This document shows, piece by piece, positions 40,249 through 52,252 of a DNA stretch of 64,000 nt; within the stretch, counting starts at the first letter, position 1, and every line of letters begins with the position of its first letter. Under the pieces are notes generated by a model. That model was given only the letters and a program-made list of their open reading frames with translations, did no database searches and was not told where the DNA came from. Source of the stretch: Alphaproteobacteria bacterium (GTDB taxonomy: Bacteria > Pseudomonadota > Alphaproteobacteria > UBA6615). The stretch lies in the NCBI GenBank assembly GCA_009691025.1, contig SHWB01000006.1:33205-97204 (forward strand), read 5' to 3'. Both the position numbers and the translations under genes were made by a program.

Positions 40249-42483
40249 CTATGTCGAGCGGAGGTCGTCGCGGCGCGGGCGGCGCGGGCGACGGTCGTCG
40301 TCGCCACCCCGCTCGGGCCGGTCGCCGCGCTCGGGGCGCGGGCCGCTGTTGCCGCCGGCGGCGGCACGGGCCGCGGCGATCTCCTCGGCGGTGAAGGCCT
40401 GGCCGCTCTCCTGGTCGACCGCGCGCATCGACAGCTTGATCTTGCCGCGATCGTCGAAGCCGAGGACCTTGACCCACACCTGGTCGCCCTCGGCGATCAC
40501 GTCGGACACCTGGCCGACCCGCTCGGGGCGCAGCTCGGAGACGTGGACGAGGCCGTCGCGGGCGCCGAGGAAGTTCACGAAGGCGCCGAAATCTACGACC
40601 TTCACGACCTTGCCGCGATAGACCTGGTCGAGTTCCGGCTCGGCGACGATGCCCTTGATCAAGTCGACGGCGCGCTGCGTGGCGTCGGCGTCGACCGAGG
40701 CGATCTTGATCGTGCCGTCGTCCTCTATATCTATCTTGCATCCCGTGATCGCGCAGATCTCTCGAATCACCTTGCCGCCGGTGCCGATGACCTCGCGTAT
40801 CTTTTCCTTGGGCACCTTCATCGTGGTGATTCGCGGCGCGTGCTTGCTGATCTCGCCGCGCGATTCGGACAGGGCCTTTTCCATCTCTCCGAGGATGTGC
40901 AGACGGCCGTCGCGCGCCTGGTCGAGTGCGATACGCATGATCTCCTCGGTGATCGAGGTGATCTTGATGTCCATCTGCAGCGAAGTGACGCCCTCTTCGG
41001 TGCCGGCGACCTTGAAGTCCATGTCGCCGAGATGGTCCTCGTCGCCGAGGATGTCGGACAGCACGGCGAACTGGTCGACGTCCTTGATCAGTCCCATGGC
41101 GATACCGGCGACCGGCGCCTTCAGCGGCACGCCGGCATCCATCAGCGCCAGCGAGGAACCGCACACCGTAGCCATCGAGGAGGAGCCGTTCGATTCCGTG
41201 ATCTCGGAGACGAGGCGCATCGTGTAGGGGAAGTCTTCCTTCTTCGGCAGCAGCGGCCGGATGGCGCGCCAGGCGAGCTTGCCGTGGCCGATCTCGCGGC
41301 GTCCGGGCGAACCCATGCGGCCGACTTCGCCGACCGAATAGGGCGGGAAGTTGTAATGCAGCATGAAGTGCTCGCGGTACTCGCGGTCGAGCGCGTCGAT
41401 GATCTGCTCGTCCTGGCCGGTGCCGAGCGTGGCGACGACCAGCGCCTGGGTCTCGCCGCGCGTGAACAGCGCCGAGCCGTGGCTGCGCGCCAGCACGGAG
41501 ACCTGGCAGTCGATCTGCCGCACCGTCTTAGTGTCGCGGCCGTCGATGCGCAGGCCGGTCTCTATGATGCTGCGGCGCACGATGTGCTTTTCGAGCGACT
41601 TGAGCGGACCGCCGGCGAGCGGCCGGCTCTCCTCGGGCAACGCCTCGAGCACGGCGGCCTTGGCGGCGGCCACCTTGGCGACGCGCGTCTGCTTCAGGCT
41701 CTCGCCGTAGGCGGCGCGCATGGTGCTCTCGCCCAGCTCGCGCACGCGTGCCTCGACTTTGGCCACGGCGGCGGGCGGCTCTGGCAGCGCCCAGGGCTCC
41801 TTCGCCGCCTGCTCGGCGAGCTGGATGATCAGGTTGATCACCTGCTGGCCGGCGCGGTGGCCAAACATGACGGCGCCGAGCATGATCTCTTCCGACAGCT
41901 CGTGCGCCTCGGACTCGACCATCAGCACGCCTTCCTGCGTGCCGGCGACGACGAGGTCGAGCGCCGAAGTGTTCTGCTCGTCTACGCGCGGGTTGAGCAC
42001 GTACGCGCCGTCGATCCAGCCAACGCGCGCGGCGCCGATCGGGCCGAGGAACGGAATTCCCGAGATGGTCAGCGCCGCCGACGCGCCGATCAGGGCAACG
42101 ATATCGGGATCGTTCTCGAGATCGTGGCTGATGGTGGTGCAGACGACCTGCGTCTCGTTGCGGAAATACTTGTGGAACAGCGGGCGGATTGGCCGGTCGA
42201 TGAGGCGCGAGGTCAGCACCTCCTTCTCGGTCGGGCGGCCTTCGCGCTTGAAGAAGCCGCCGGGAATCTTGCCGGCGGCGAAAGTCTTCTCCTGATAGTT
42301 GACGGTCAGCGGAAAGAAATCTATGCCGACGCGGGGTTCCTTCGCGGCGACGGCGGTGCACAGAACAGAGGTCTCGCCCAGCGTGGCGAGCACGGCGCCG
42401 TCGGCCTGGCGCGCGATGCGTCCGGTTTCCAGCACGAGGAGGCGGCCGCCCCACATCATTTCCTTGCGGATTATGTTGAACAT
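40249..42483 (-). CDS. pnp: Polyribonucleotide nucleotidyltransferase (PNPase)
   Basis: Trimeric 3'-5' phosphorolytic exoribonuclease of RNA turnover and the degradosome. The 744-residue protein has two RNase PH domains, the second carrying the active-site region [20 protein letters not shown]. The KH domain has [12 protein letters not shown] and the S1 domain has [21 protein letters not shown]. The tail beyond about residue 700 is low-complexity and rich in Arg, Gly and Asp ([17 protein letters not shown]), typical of alphaproteobacterial PNPases and likely an RNA-binding tail. Last gene of the rimP-to-pnp block, ending at a strong terminator. Confidence 0.96.
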   Translation of the reverse strand: MFNIIRKEMMWGGRLLVLETGRIARQADGAVLATLGETSVLCTAVAAKEPRVGIDFFPLTVNYQEKTFAAGKIPGGFFKREGRPTEKEVLTSRLIDRPIRPLFHKYFRNETQVVCTTISHDLENDPDIVALIGASAALTISGIPFLGPIGAARVGWIDGAYVLNPRVDEQNTSALDLVVAGTQEGVLMVESEAHELSEEIMLGAVMFGHRAGQQVINLIIQLAEQAAKEPWALPEPPAAVAKVEARVRELGESTMRAAYGESLKQTRVAKVAAAKAAVLEALPEESRPLAGGPLKSLEKHIVRRSIIETGLRIDGRDTKTVRQIDCQVSVLARSHGSALFTRGETQALVVATLGTGQDEQIIDALDREYREHFMLHYNFPPYSVGEVGRMGSPGRREIGHGKLAWRAIRPLLPKKEDFPYTMRLVSEITESNGSSSMATVCGSSLALMDAGVPLKAPVAGIAMGLIKDVDQFAVLSDILGDEDHLGDMDFKVAGTEEGVTSLQMDIKITSITEEIMRIALDQARDGRLHILGEMEKALSESRGEISKHAPRITTMKVPKEKIREVIGTGGKVIREICAITGCKIDIEDDGTIKIASVDADATQRAVDLIKGIVAEPELDQVYRGKVVKVVDFGAFVNFLGARDGLVHVSELRPERVGQVSDVIAEGDQVWVKVLGFDDRGKIKLSMRAVDQESGQAFTAEEIAAARAAAGGNSGPRPERGDRPERGGDDDRRPRRPRRDDLRST

Positions 42484-42611
42484 TATTCCTATCCCAACGG
42501 TCGTGGGCCGGGGCGGGTGGATCCCGCGCCGGCCGGGCCTCGGTGGCCCAGTGAGGTGCGCTTCCGGAGAGCGCAGCGGGGCGCGGCCGCTGCCGCGCCG
42601 CCACCTTCGGC

Positions 42612-42634
42612 GGCGACGCGCGGCGCGCGTCGTC
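42612..42634 (-). promoter_or_regulatory. Hairpin in the rpsO-pnp spacer
   Basis: GACGCGC-GGC-GCGCGTC (42615-42631), extendable to about ten pairs with a G-U, lies 36 nt past the rpsO stop and about 130 nt before pnp. There is no U-tract. In enterobacteria a hairpin in this spacer is cut by RNase III in PNPase autoregulation; an equivalent role here is inference from position. Confidence 0.4.
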
Positions 42635-42666
42635 CGCCCATGTCGCTAGCGCCCGTCTGGGCTCTC

Positions 42667-42936
42667 CTAGCGACGAATGCCCAGACGCTCGATCAGCGTC
42701 CGGTAACGCTGTTCGCCCTTGCGCCGGGTGTAATCGAGCAGGCGGCGGCGCTGGCCGACCATGACCAGCAGGCCGCGACGTGAATGATGGTCCTTGGCGT
42801 GAGTCTTCAGATGCTCGGTGAGATTGTTGATGCGTTCCGTGAGGATCGCGACCTGGACCTCCGGCGAACCCGTGTCGCCTTCCTTGGCCCGGTATTCCTG
42901 AATCAGCGCCGTCTTGCGCTCGGCGGTAATGGACAT
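42667..42936 (-). CDS. rpsO: 30S ribosomal protein S15
   Basis: Primary 16S rRNA-binding protein of the 30S platform, 89 residues, the standard length. It opens [20 protein letters not shown] and contains the family segment [21 protein letters not shown]. The start ATG at 42936 fits; the longer upstream frame has no similarity. Between truB and pnp, as usual. Confidence 0.97.
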   Translation of the reverse strand: MSITAERKTALIQEYRAKEGDTGSPEVQVAILTERINNLTEHLKTHAKDHHSRRGLLVMVGQRRRLLDYTRRKGEQRYRTLIERLGIRR

Positions 42937-42952
42937 GCCTCGACTCCCGGCA

Positions 42953-43876
42953 TCAGAGGTTGAGAACACGGACCGGGCGGACCTGGAGGCCATCGACCCG
43001 TACCAGGGCGATCGGGCCCGTGGACCCCTGCGCCAGTACGATCGCGTCGTCTCCCGCCGCCGCGAGCCTTTCGCGGTCCGCGGCCCGGAGAACCGGAACC
43101 GCTTGTCCGCACCGCAGGCGAAGTGCCTCCCGATCAGTCAGGGCCAGCGCCGGGATGCCGTCCAGCGCGGTCTCGATCGGTAGTAGCGGAAGCGCGGGAC
43201 TATGGCCGAACTCGTCCAGCGAAGCCAGCGAAATTGCCGTTTCCTCGGTGAAGGGGCCGACCGCCGTGCGGCGCAGCGCCTCGAGATGGCCGCAGGCGCC
43301 GAGGCGGGCGGCGATGTCGCGGGCGAGCGCCCGCATATAGGCCCCCTTGCCGCTGGCACAGGCCAGAACGAGGCGGTCCGGGCCGGCTTCGTCGACCACC
43401 GCCAGCGCGTCGATGCGCACGATTCGCGCCGCCAGTTCGACGGACTCGCCGGCGCGGGCCATGGCATAGGCCCGCCGCCCGGCCACCTTGATGGCCGAAT
43501 AGGCCGGCGGCACCTGCGAAATCCGGCCGATGAACTCGCCGAGCACGGCCTCGACCTCGGCCCGGCCCGGCCGCACGTCGCTGGCTGCCACCACCTCGCC
43601 CTCGGCATCGTCGGTCGACCGCGTCTCGCCGAACACCAGGGTGAAGCGGTAGCGCTTGGCCATGTCGACGGCGAAGGCCATGGTCTTGGTCGCCTCGCCC
43701 AGCGCCACCGGCAGCACGCCGGTCGCCAGCGGGTCGAGCGTGCCGGCATGGCCGAGACGTGCGGCGCCGGTCGCGCGCCGCACGGCGGCAACGGCGGCGG
43801 CCGAGGACAGGCCGGCCGGCTTGTCGAGATTGATCCATCCGTGGATGGCGCGGCCGCTGCGCCGCCGACCGCTCAC
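42953..43876 (-). CDS. truB: tRNA pseudouridine-55 synthase
   Basis: Converts U55 of the tRNA T-loop to pseudouridine. The 307-residue protein has the TruB lead [20 protein letters not shown] and the catalytic Asp in [19 protein letters not shown]. Other family segments are the [18 protein letters not shown] region and the C-terminal PUA-like part. It overlaps the rbfA stop region by 4 bp and is followed by rpsO after 16 bp. Confidence 0.95.
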   Translation of the reverse strand: MSGRRRSGRAIHGWINLDKPAGLSSAAAVAAVRRATGAARLGHAGTLDPLATGVLPVALGEATKTMAFAVDMAKRYRFTLVFGETRSTDDAEGEVVAASDVRPGRAEVEAVLGEFIGRISQVPPAYSAIKVAGRRAYAMARAGESVELAARIVRIDALAVVDEAGPDRLVLACASGKGAYMRALARDIAARLGACGHLEALRRTAVGPFTEETAISLASLDEFGHSPALPLLPIETALDGIPALALTDREALRLRCGQAVPVLRAADRERLAAAGDDAIVLAQGSTGPIALVRVDGLQVRPVRVLNL

Positions 43877-44292
43877 GCTGCCCCGTCGGGATCGGTATCG
43901 GTGTCGGTGTCGGTGACAACCTCGGCGATCAGCCGGTAGATGTGAGCGGCGGCGTCGAAGCTGGCATCGAGGCGGAAGGAAATATCGGGCGTCAGCCGCA
44001 GCCGCACCGTCCGGCCGATCTCGCCGCGCACATAGCCGGCCGCGCGGTTGAGGGCGGCGACCGCCGCCGCACCGTCGGCGCCGCCGAGCGGCATGATGAA
44101 GGCGGTGGCGTTGCGCAGGTCCGGCGACATGCGCACCTCGGTCACGGTGATTGGCACGCCGGCGAGGTCGGGGTCGCGGAAGCTGCCGCGCAGCATCAGT
44201 TCGGCCAGCGCATGGCGGATCGCCTCGCCGACCCGCAGCGAGCGCTGCCCCGGCGCGCGTCCGGCCCGGCCGGCACGGTCCTGTCGCGACAT
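43873..44292 (-). CDS. rbfA: Ribosome-binding factor A
   Basis: Cold-shock and 16S rRNA-maturation factor binding the 30S subunit. The 139-residue KH-like protein has SLRVGEAIRHALAELMLRG, PITVTEVRMSPDLRNATAFIM and LRLTPDISFRLDASFD. The C-terminus after LIAEVV is a short Thr-Asp repeat (TDTDTDTDPDG) coded by tandem six-base units, likely from slippage and dispensable. The ATG at 44292 was chosen; the longer frame upstream overlaps infB. It overlaps truB by 4 bp. Confidence 0.93.
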   Translation of the reverse strand: MSRQDRAGRAGRAPGQRSLRVGEAIRHALAELMLRGSFRDPDLAGVPITVTEVRMSPDLRNATAFIMPLGGADGAAAVAALNRAAGYVRGEIGRTVRLRLTPDISFRLDASFDAAAHIYRLIAEVVTDTDTDTDPDGAA

Positions 44293-44314
44293 TGTCTCGC
44301 TGCTCCGCCGGCGC

Positions 44315-46954
44315 TCAGCGGCCGAGCTGGCGGGCAACCTCCCGCACCTCGTAGCACTCGATGATGTCGCCCTGCTGGATATCGCCGTAATTCTCCAGCG
44401 AGATGCCGCACTCGAAGCCGTTGTTGACCTCGCGCACATCGTCCTTGAATCGGCGCAGACCAGACACCGAACCCTCGTGAACGACGACGTTGTCACGCAG
44501 CAGGCGGGCTCGCGCGCCGCGGCGCACGAGGCCCTCTGTGATCATGCAGCCGGCGACCTTGCCGACGCGGGTGATGTTGAACACCTCGCGGACCGTCGCG
44601 CGGCCGAGCACCGTCTCCTCGATCGACGGCTTGAGCTTGCCCTCGAGCAGGGCGCGCACGTCGTCGACGACGTCGTAGATGACCGAGTAGTAGCGGATCT
44701 CGACGGCGTCGCGCTTGGCCTGGTCGCGGGCCTGCGGGATGGCCCGCACGTTGAATCCGACGATGAGGCCGCGCGAGGCGGCGGCCAGAGAGATGTCGGA
44801 TTCGGTGATGCCACCGACGCCTACATGCAGCAGGCGCACGCGCACTTCGGACGTGCCGAGATTGGACAGCGCGCCGGCGATGGCCTCCACGGAGCCCTGC
44901 ACGTCCGCCTTCACGACAACGGGCAGCTCGGCCGTGCCGCCGGCGGCGATCTCCTTGAACATGTCGTCCAGCGTGCCGCGTGCCGCGGCCGTGACGCGCT
45001 TGTCGCGGCCCTGCTGCTGGCGGAAGGTGGCGACCTCGCGGGCGCGCGCATCGTTCTCGACTACAGCGAAATCGTCGCCCGCGAGCGGCGTGCCGTTGAG
45101 GCCGAGTACCTCGACCGGCACCGACGGGCCGGCGGCCGGCACCTGTTCGCCACGCTCGTTGATCAGGGCGCGCACACGGCCCCATTCGCCGCCAGTGACG
45201 AAGATGTCGCCGACATGCAGGGTGCCGCGCTGCACCAGCACGGTCGCCACCGGACCGCGGCCGCGTTCGAGCTTCGCCTCGATGACGGTGCCGTAGGCCT
45301 CGCGGTCGGGATTGGCCTTCAGTTCGAGAACCTCGGCCTGCAGGACGATCGCTTCGGCGAGGGCTTCGAGCCCGGTCTTCTTGATGGCGGACACCAGCAC
45401 GCACTGGATGTCGCCGCCCATGTCCTCGACCACGACCTCGTGCGACAGCAATTCGGTCCTGACCCGCTGCGGATTGGCGCCGGGCATGTCGGTCTTGTTG
45501 ATGGCGACGATCAGCGGCACCTTGGCGGCGCGCGCGTGGTTGATGGCTTCGACCGTCTGCGGCTGCACGCCGTCGTCCGCGGCGACGACCAGCACCACGA
45601 TATCGGTCACGGTCGCGCCGCGCTGGCGCATAGCCGTGAACGCCTCGTGGCCGGGCGTGTCGAGGAAGGTGATGCGCTGACCTCCGGGCAGCTCGACCTG
45701 GTAGGCGCCGATATGCTGCGTGATACCGCCGGCTTCGTGCGCTGCCACGTCGGTCTGCCGCAAGGCGTCGAGCAGCGACGTCTTGCCGTGGTCGACATGG
45801 CCCATGATGGTGACGACCGGCGCGCGCGTCAGCAGCGCGCCCTCTTCGTCGTTGGGCGCGCCGCCGATGCCGACCTCGATATCGTAATCCGACACGAGGC
45901 GGGCGTTATGGCCGAACTCGCTGACGATCAGCGAGGCCGTTTCCTGGTCGAGGGCCTCGTTGATGGTCGCCGTCATGCCCATGCGCATCAGCGCCTTGAT
46001 GACCTCGCTGCCACGCTCGGCCATGCGGTTGGCAAGCTCGCCGACGGTGATGGCGTCGGGAATCTGTACGTCGCGCACGACTTTGCGTGAACCCTGCCCA
46101 AGTTTCTGCTGGGCGCGCTGGCGCTCGCGCTCCTGACGACGACGGAAGGCGGCAACCGAACGCTGGCGCGCGCCGGACTCCTCGTCGAGCGCCTCGGCGA
46201 TGGTCAGCTTGCCGGCGCGCCGGCGGCTCTCGCCGCGCGTCCGGGCGGGCACCGGGCGAACGGCCGGCGCCTTGATTGCGGTGCGCCCGCGCACTCGAGC
46301 GGCGTTGCTTTCGTCGTCCCCGGTCGCGGCGCCGGGCGCCCCGGCCGGCGCGGCGGCGCTGCGCTCGGCGATGCGCCGTTCCGCCTCGGCGGCGCGGCCG
46401 GCGGCGTCGTCGGCGATGCGCCTGGATTCCTCGTAGGCCTTCAGGCGCGCCTCCTCCTCGACGCGGCGGGAGGCGTCCTCGGCGTCGAGGCGCGCCTTTT
46501 CCTCGTCCTCGGCACGCGCGGCTTCGTCGCGCGTGCGGCGGCGCATCTCGGTCGGGTCGACCGGGCCGGGCGAGGCTTCCTCGATCACCGCGCGGGCAGC
46601 GGCGGATTCGGCGGCCTTGCGAGCGGCTTCGACGGCCCGCTGGCGGACGGCGCGCTCCTGCTCGGTCAGCGTACGCGCAGGCTTGGCCTCGACACGGGGC
46701 TCGTCCTCGACCGGCTCGGGCGGCGGCGCGACCTCCTCCCCGAGGGCCGTGAGCTGCTCGCGCACCTCCTGCATCTTGCCGCCGGGATCCTGGCGGAAGG
46801 TGCGCTTCTTCTTGACCTCGACCGCGACCGTCTTCGACCGGCCGTGGCTGAAGCTCTGTTTCACCAGCCCGGACTCGACAGTCTTGCGCAGCTCCAGCCG
46901 GCCTGGCGTGGAGAGCTTCAGCGGCTGCTTGTCGCCCTTGTCAGTCGTCGCCAT
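44315..46954 (-). CDS. infB: Translation initiation factor IF-2
   Basis: GTPase that brings fMet-tRNA to the 30S subunit and promotes subunit joining. The 879-residue protein starts with an N-terminal IF2-associated domain, followed by a long charged Ala/Glu/Arg linker (about residues 70-290). The G domain has [18 protein letters not shown] (G1), [12 protein letters not shown] (G3) and INKTDMPGA (G4), then the C-terminal beta-barrel and initiator-tRNA-binding domains ending at [11 protein letters not shown]. The ATG at 46954 was chosen because the next upstream frame lies inside the YlxR gene. Confidence 0.96.
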   Translation of the reverse strand: MATTDKGDKQPLKLSTPGRLELRKTVESGLVKQSFSHGRSKTVAVEVKKKRTFRQDPGGKMQEVREQLTALGEEVAPPPEPVEDEPRVEAKPARTLTEQERAVRQRAVEAARKAAESAAARAVIEEASPGPVDPTEMRRRTRDEAARAEDEEKARLDAEDASRRVEEEARLKAYEESRRIADDAAGRAAEAERRIAERSAAAPAGAPGAATGDDESNAARVRGRTAIKAPAVRPVPARTRGESRRRAGKLTIAEALDEESGARQRSVAAFRRRQERERQRAQQKLGQGSRKVVRDVQIPDAITVGELANRMAERGSEVIKALMRMGMTATINEALDQETASLIVSEFGHNARLVSDYDIEVGIGGAPNDEEGALLTRAPVVTIMGHVDHGKTSLLDALRQTDVAAHEAGGITQHIGAYQVELPGGQRITFLDTPGHEAFTAMRQRGATVTDIVVLVVAADDGVQPQTVEAINHARAAKVPLIVAINKTDMPGANPQRVRTELLSHEVVVEDMGGDIQCVLVSAIKKTGLEALAEAIVLQAEVLELKANPDREAYGTVIEAKLERGRGPVATVLVQRGTLHVGDIFVTGGEWGRVRALINERGEQVPAAGPSVPVEVLGLNGTPLAGDDFAVVENDARAREVATFRQQQGRDKRVTAAARGTLDDMFKEIAAGGTAELPVVVKADVQGSVEAIAGALSNLGTSEVRVRLLHVGVGGITESDISLAAASRGLIVGFNVRAIPQARDQAKRDAVEIRYYSVIYDVVDDVRALLEGKLKPSIEETVLGRATVREVFNITRVGKVAGCMITEGLVRRGARARLLRDNVVVHEGSVSGLRRFKDDVREVNNGFECGISLENYGDIQQGDIIECYEVREVARQLGR

Positions 46955-47678
46955 CGCTCGTATCCACTTCGTCCATGCCGTCCGCGGCAGATGCCGCAAC
47001 CGGTCCGCGGAAGGCTGCCAGCCGCGCGCCGGCGGCGGCGATACGCCCGACGAACGCGCCTGGCGCTACCAGAATGTGTACCGTGCGTTCGCGGGCGAAC
47101 GCCTCGCCAAGTTCGTCGGCCGTCATGGCCTCGCAGGTCGTGAAGACCTCCGCTCCGAGCACCCCGGCGGCCTGCCGCGCCAGCCGGTCGCGGCCATTCG
47201 GCGCGGCGTCGGCGGCGGTGACCAGCAAGGCCGGCCGTGCCGCGCTTGCCTGGCCGCCCTCGCGCTGCAGCCAGATGCGCACCGCATCGAATCCGGCGAT
47301 GGCGGCGCCGGCGCGGCGCGCCAGCATCACCTGCTCGATCGCCCGGCGCTGCAGCAGCCGGCCGGTCAGGGCGGCGAGGTCGGCGCCGTCGAGCGGCGTC
47401 CCGTCGGCGTCCGGCGGCGCGATCACCGGCCGCTTCGCGGCGCGCGCGAACAATTTGCGGTCTAGCGCGCGGGCGATGGCCACAGGATCCGGCGTCACCC
47501 ACAGGCCGCGCCCGGGCAGCCGGCCGGCGACGTCAGGAACGATCGTGCCGTCCGGGCCGACGACGAAGCGGACGAGCCGCTCCGGCGGCAGGCTTGCGCC
47601 CGTCGCCACGCAGCGACGCAGCGGGCCGGCGTCGTCGCCGCCGTCCCCCCCGTCGTGCCTGCGTGCCGTCACGGCCAT
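46941..47678 (-). CDS. YlxR-family (DUF448) RNA-binding protein with L7Ae-like domain
   Basis: A 245-residue protein between nusA and infB, as in most bacteria. The N-terminal YlxR/DUF448 domain has [19 protein letters not shown] and [18 protein letters not shown]. The second half looks like the L7Ae/L30e-type RNA-binding domain often fused to it in alphaproteobacteria ([37 protein letters not shown]). An acidic/Ala-rich tail follows. Proposed to bind RNA and affect transcription or RNase P; the precise role is not settled. It overlaps infB by 14 bp. Confidence 0.88.
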   Translation of the reverse strand: MAVTARRHDGGDGGDDAGPLRRCVATGASLPPERLVRFVVGPDGTIVPDVAGRLPGRGLWVTPDPVAIARALDRKLFARAAKRPVIAPPDADGTPLDGADLAALTGRLLQRRAIEQVMLARRAGAAIAGFDAVRIWLQREGGQASAARPALLVTAADAAPNGRDRLARQAAGVLGAEVFTTCEAMTADELGEAFARERTVHILVAPGAFVGRIAAAGARLAAFRGPVAASAADGMDEVDTSDGDD

Positions 47679-47701
47679 GCTGCGATCGCTCCGTTTTCGT
47701 T

Positions 47702-49333
47702 TCAGGCCGGTGCCGCTGCGCCTTCGGCGACCGCGGCGACCGGCGCCGCCATGGCGCCCTCGCCATAGATCATGCGGCGGGCCCCCATGACGATGCCCTC
47801 GGCTTCCAGATTGTCGAGCGGGCTGCCGCGCAGCAGGCGATGGATCTCGCCCGGCTGCATGTTGTCGAGATCGTCGATCGTCTTGTCCGGCGCCACCGGC
47901 ATCAGCAGGTAACGCAACTCGTCGGATGTCAGGTCGGCGACATCCTCGACCGTGCGGATACGCTTGCGGCCCAGATCGACCACATGCGGCAGCGACAGTC
48001 CGGGAATTGTCGTCACCGCCTCGTCGACGCCGAGCTTGCGGCGCTCGAGGTCGAGCTTGGCATCCCGCTCCTCGAGCCAGGACCGCGCGCGCGCCTGCAG
48101 CTCCTCGGAGATTTCCTCGCCGAAGCCCTCGATGGCGACGAGGTTGTCGAGCGGCACGAAGGCCACTTCCTCGACGCTGCCGAAACCTTCCGTGACCAGC
48201 AGGTGCGCGATGACGTCGTCGACGTCGAGCGCCTCGACGAACATCGCGCTGCGGGTATTGAACTCTTCCTGGCGGCGGCGGGATTCTTCTTCCTCGGTGA
48301 GGATGTCGATGTCCCAGCCGGTCAGCATGCTGGCCAGTCGCACGTTCTGGCCGCGCCGGCCGATGGCCAGCGACAGCTGCTCGTCGGGCACCACCACCTC
48401 GATCTTGTGTTGATCCTCGTCGAGCACGACCTTGGTCACCTCGGCCGGCGCCAGCGCGTTGACGACGAAAGTCGCGGTGTCGGCCGACCAGGGGATGATG
48501 TCGATCTTCTCGCCCTGCAACTCACCGACCACGGCCTGCACGCGGCTGCCGCGCATGCCGACGCAGGCGCCGACGGGATCGATCGAGGATTCGTGCGACA
48601 TCACGGCGATCTTGGCCCGGCTGCCCGGGTCGCGCGCCGCCGACTTGATCTCTATGATGCCCTGGTAGACCTCGGGCACCTCCTGCGCGAACAGCGCCTT
48701 CATGAATTCCGGCTTGGAGCGCGTCAGGAAGATCTGCGGGCCGCGCTGTTCGCGTCGCACCTCGTAGATGAAGGAGCGCACGCGGTCGCCGGTGCGGAAA
48801 TTCTCGCGCGGCAGCGTATCGTCGCGGCGCAGCACCGCCTCGGCGCGGCCGAGGTCGATGGTGACGTTGCCGTACTCGACGCGCTTGACGAGGCCGTTGA
48901 CGATCTCGCCGACGCGGTCCTTGTACTCGGCGAACTGGCGGTCGCGCTCGGCGTCGCGCACGAGCTGCACGATCACCTGCTTGGCGGTCTGAGCGGCGAT
49001 GCGGCCGAAATCGATCGGCGGCAGCGGGTCGATCAGCACGTCGCCGACTTCTGCGTTGGTGCGGATGCGCTGCGCCTGCGCGATGGTGAGCTGGGTATTC
49101 TCGTCCTCGACGGTGTCGACGACGGTGCGGTAGCGCGCCAGCGCGATATCGCCCGTCTTGCGGTCGATGCGCACGCGGATGTCGTGCTCGGGGCCGTATT
49201 TATTGCGGGCCGCCTTCTGGATAGCCTGCTCCATCGCCTCGAGCACTTCCTCGCGCTCGATCGACTTCTCGCGGGCGACCGCATCGGCGACGGCCAGCAT
49301 CTCCATGCGGCTCGGACCGGCTGTTCCTTCCAT
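47702..49333 (-). CDS. nusA: Transcription termination/antitermination protein NusA
   Basis: RNA-polymerase-bound elongation factor controlling pausing, termination and antitermination. The 543-residue protein has an N-terminal RNAP-binding domain, an S1 domain (near residue 140, [18 protein letters not shown]), and KH1/KH2 domains ([36 protein letters not shown]). The C-terminal acidic-repeat region includes [17 protein letters not shown]. It lies 2 nt after rimP and 23 nt before the YlxR gene. Confidence 0.96.
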   Translation of the reverse strand: MEGTAGPSRMEMLAVADAVAREKSIEREEVLEAMEQAIQKAARNKYGPEHDIRVRIDRKTGDIALARYRTVVDTVEDENTQLTIAQAQRIRTNAEVGDVLIDPLPPIDFGRIAAQTAKQVIVQLVRDAERDRQFAEYKDRVGEIVNGLVKRVEYGNVTIDLGRAEAVLRRDDTLPRENFRTGDRVRSFIYEVRREQRGPQIFLTRSKPEFMKALFAQEVPEVYQGIIEIKSAARDPGSRAKIAVMSHESSIDPVGACVGMRGSRVQAVVGELQGEKIDIIPWSADTATFVVNALAPAEVTKVVLDEDQHKIEVVVPDEQLSLAIGRRGQNVRLASMLTGWDIDILTEEEESRRRQEEFNTRSAMFVEALDVDDVIAHLLVTEGFGSVEEVAFVPLDNLVAIEGFGEEISEELQARARSWLEERDAKLDLERRKLGVDEAVTTIPGLSLPHVVDLGRKRIRTVEDVADLTSDELRYLLMPVAPDKTIDDLDNMQPGEIHRLLRGSPLDNLEAEGIVMGARRMIYGEGAMAAPVAAVAEGAAAPA

Positions 49334-49335
49334 CC

Positions 49336-49866
49336 TCAGCTTCCTTGCATCGCCTGCTGTCCGGCCGCCGGCTTTTGCGGCTGCGCCAGCAGGGCGTTGG
49401 TCAGTATCAGTTTCGCGCGGATGATTCCGGCGAACGGCAGACTCACTGGTCCGGCCTCGGTCGTCAGCGTGACGACGTCGCCGTCGATCCCCTCCAGCCG
49501 GCCGCGGAAGCGGCGCTGGCCGTCGACGGCCTCGCGCATCTCAACGCGCGCATCGTGGCCGGCGTAGCGGGCGAAGTCGCCCGCCCGCGTCAGCGGCCGG
49601 TCGAGGCCGGGCGACGAGACTTCGAGGCGGTACTCGCCGGGCATCGGGTCGGCGACATCGAGCAGGGTCGAGACGGTGCGCGAGGCGGCGACACAATCGT
49701 CCATGGCCACGTCGGCCTCGTCGCTGCGGCCGATCATGATCAGCAATACCGGGCGGCCATGCCCCTGCACCGCGACGCGCACGAGCTCAAGCCCCTGCGC
49801 CGCCAGCGCGGGTTCGACGATGGCGACTATTCGGTCGGTCAGTGCGGTCTCGCTCACCAGGCTCAC
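49336..49866 (-). CDS. rimP: Ribosome maturation factor RimP
   Basis: Required for late 30S assembly around the S12/h44 region. The 176-residue protein has the family segments PGEYRLEVSSPGLDRPL and the SM-like C-terminal half FRGRLEGIDGDVVTLTTEAG. Start choice: the GTG at 49866 has GGAGG with 7-nt spacing; a GTG at 49857 is three codons further in, and the upstream extension is not conserved. First gene of the rimP-to-pnp block, downstream of a strong terminator. Confidence 0.92.
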   Translation of the reverse strand: MSLVSETALTDRIVAIVEPALAAQGLELVRVAVQGHGRPVLLIMIGRSDEADVAMDDCVAASRTVSTLLDVADPMPGEYRLEVSSPGLDRPLTRAGDFARYAGHDARVEMREAVDGQRRFRGRLEGIDGDVVTLTTEAGPVSLPFAGIIRAKLILTNALLAQPQKPAAGQQAMQGS

Positions 49867-49927
49867 GCCCGGGCCTCCGTTCGGTCCCCGTCTACACGGC
49901 AAGGGCCGGCAGCCGGGTCGACCAACT

Positions 49928-49962
49928 AAAAAGGGCGGCCCCGGTGTCTGCCAAGGCCACCC
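49928..49962 (-). terminator. Intrinsic terminator of trmB
   Basis: On the minus strand GGGTGGCC (49962-49955) pairs with GGCCGCCC (49940-49933) through eight pairs including one G-U, and is followed by five T at 49932-49928. It lies 76 nt past the trmB stop and before rimP, separating the two operons. Confidence 0.8.
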
Positions 49963-50037
49963 CTAATCACCTGAAGACAGGTCATCGGGAATGCTTGACG
50001 GGTTTATATCGTCAATAGCCGGCCCGGCGCAAGGCGT

Positions 50038-50736
50038 TCACGCCGCTCCGCGCGGCTTTCTCCGGGCCTCGATCCAGGTCGCGCCGGGGCCGCCATACAG
50101 GTTCTTCTCCTCGTAGTGCGTCGGCGGCTGGTCGGCCGGACGGCGCCAATCGGCCGGACCGCGGGCGGTCCAGGCGAAATCGGGATGGTCGAGCAGGTGG
50201 CGCAGCATCCAGGCGACGTAGTCGGAATCGTCGCTCGCCAGCAGCAGGCGCCCGTCATCGGCGAGGGTACGCGCCAGCCGGTCGAGCAGCGGCCGGGCGA
50301 CCAGTCGGCGGGCGCGGTGGCGGCGCTTGGGCCATGGATCGGGAAACAGCACGAAGACGCGCTCCAGCGTGGCCTCGCCGAGGCGGTTGAGCAGCGGGCG
50401 CACATCGTCGGCCAGCACGCGGACATTGGCGAGGCCCTCCGCCTCGACGGCGGCGAGCAGCCGCGCCACGCCGTTGAGGAAGGGTTCGGCGCCGATCAGG
50501 CCGATATAGGGGTTGCGGGCGGCTTGCCAGGCGAGATGCTCGCCGGTGCCGAAGCCGATCTCGAGCCAGACGGCGCGCGGGCGGGGATCGAACAGCGCGG
50601 CCGGATCGCTGCCTACCGGCAGCGCCGCCGGGTCGATGCCGAGGAGGCCGAGGCCGTCGGCCAGAAGCCGCTGGCGGCCGGCGCGCAGCGGACGGCCGCG
50701 GCGGCGGCCATGGAAGCGGGTTTCGATCTCGGACAT
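50038..50736 (-). CDS. trmB: tRNA (guanine-N7-)-methyltransferase
   Basis: Makes m7G46 in tRNA using SAM. The 232-residue protein has the SAM site WLEIGFGTGEHLAWQA, the characteristic FPDPWPKRRHRARRLV and a C-terminal THYEEKNLYGG segment. The ATG at 50736 fits the family. Located between metK and rimP, as in related alphaproteobacteria, and followed by a strong terminator. Confidence 0.95.
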   Translation of the reverse strand: MSEIETRFHGRRRGRPLRAGRQRLLADGLGLLGIDPAALPVGSDPAALFDPRPRAVWLEIGFGTGEHLAWQAARNPYIGLIGAEPFLNGVARLLAAVEAEGLANVRVLADDVRPLLNRLGEATLERVFVLFPDPWPKRRHRARRLVARPLLDRLARTLADDGRLLLASDDSDYVAWMLRHLLDHPDFAWTARGPADWRRPADQPPTHYEEKNLYGGPGATWIEARRKPRGAA

Positions 50737-50841
50737 GGCGCCGCTGTTAGCGCGAAACGGCGCGGTGCGGAAACGAAACCGGCCAGCTCGGGGAGCGGTC
50801 CGGCGATCGGGTCGATGGGCGGGCGGCGGACCGCCCGCGCC

Positions 50842-52008
<1,167 letters not shown>

Positions 52009-52032
52009 GCTGACCTCCCCCTTGGATTTGGC

Positions 52033-52080
52033 CCGCCGACGGGCGTGGCAGGCCGGCGGCCTTTGCAGCATCGTCGGCGG
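52033..52080 (-). promoter_or_regulatory. Hairpin in the metK leader, candidate SAM-responsive element
   Basis: In the metK leader, CCGCCGACG (52080-52072) pairs perfectly with CGTCGGCGG (52041-52033), enclosing a 30-nt loop that itself contains the palindrome GGCCGCCGGCC. The structure ends 12 nt before the metK ribosome-binding site. I cannot match it to a known SAM riboswitch class, but its place fits translational control of metK. Confidence 0.35.
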
Positions 52081-52252
52081 CGAGTCAAGGGGCGAGCGTC
52101 CCACCTGCGGCCCACGCAAATGCCCAATTTTTGGCGGGAATCATCGCTTTTCGGGAGGGCGATGGCAGTGCCCAACCGGCCCGCCCCCGGCGCCGGCGGT
52201 GGGGCGGGTGGACGCAACGGCGGCGTGGCCTTCGGCGCCCTTCGCCCGGGCC

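Noticed and set aside
39949..42783. Long plus-strand frame of 944 codons opposite pnp
   Set aside because: It is the antisense of pnp and rpsO in GC-rich DNA; composition is low-complexity and has no family signature, whereas pnp is clear.
44048..46090. 680-codon plus-strand frame opposite infB
   Set aside because: Antisense shadow of infB; no recognisable domain.
47237..49567. 776-codon plus-strand frame opposite nusA
   Set aside because: Antisense shadow of nusA and rimP; the true genes have full motif sets.
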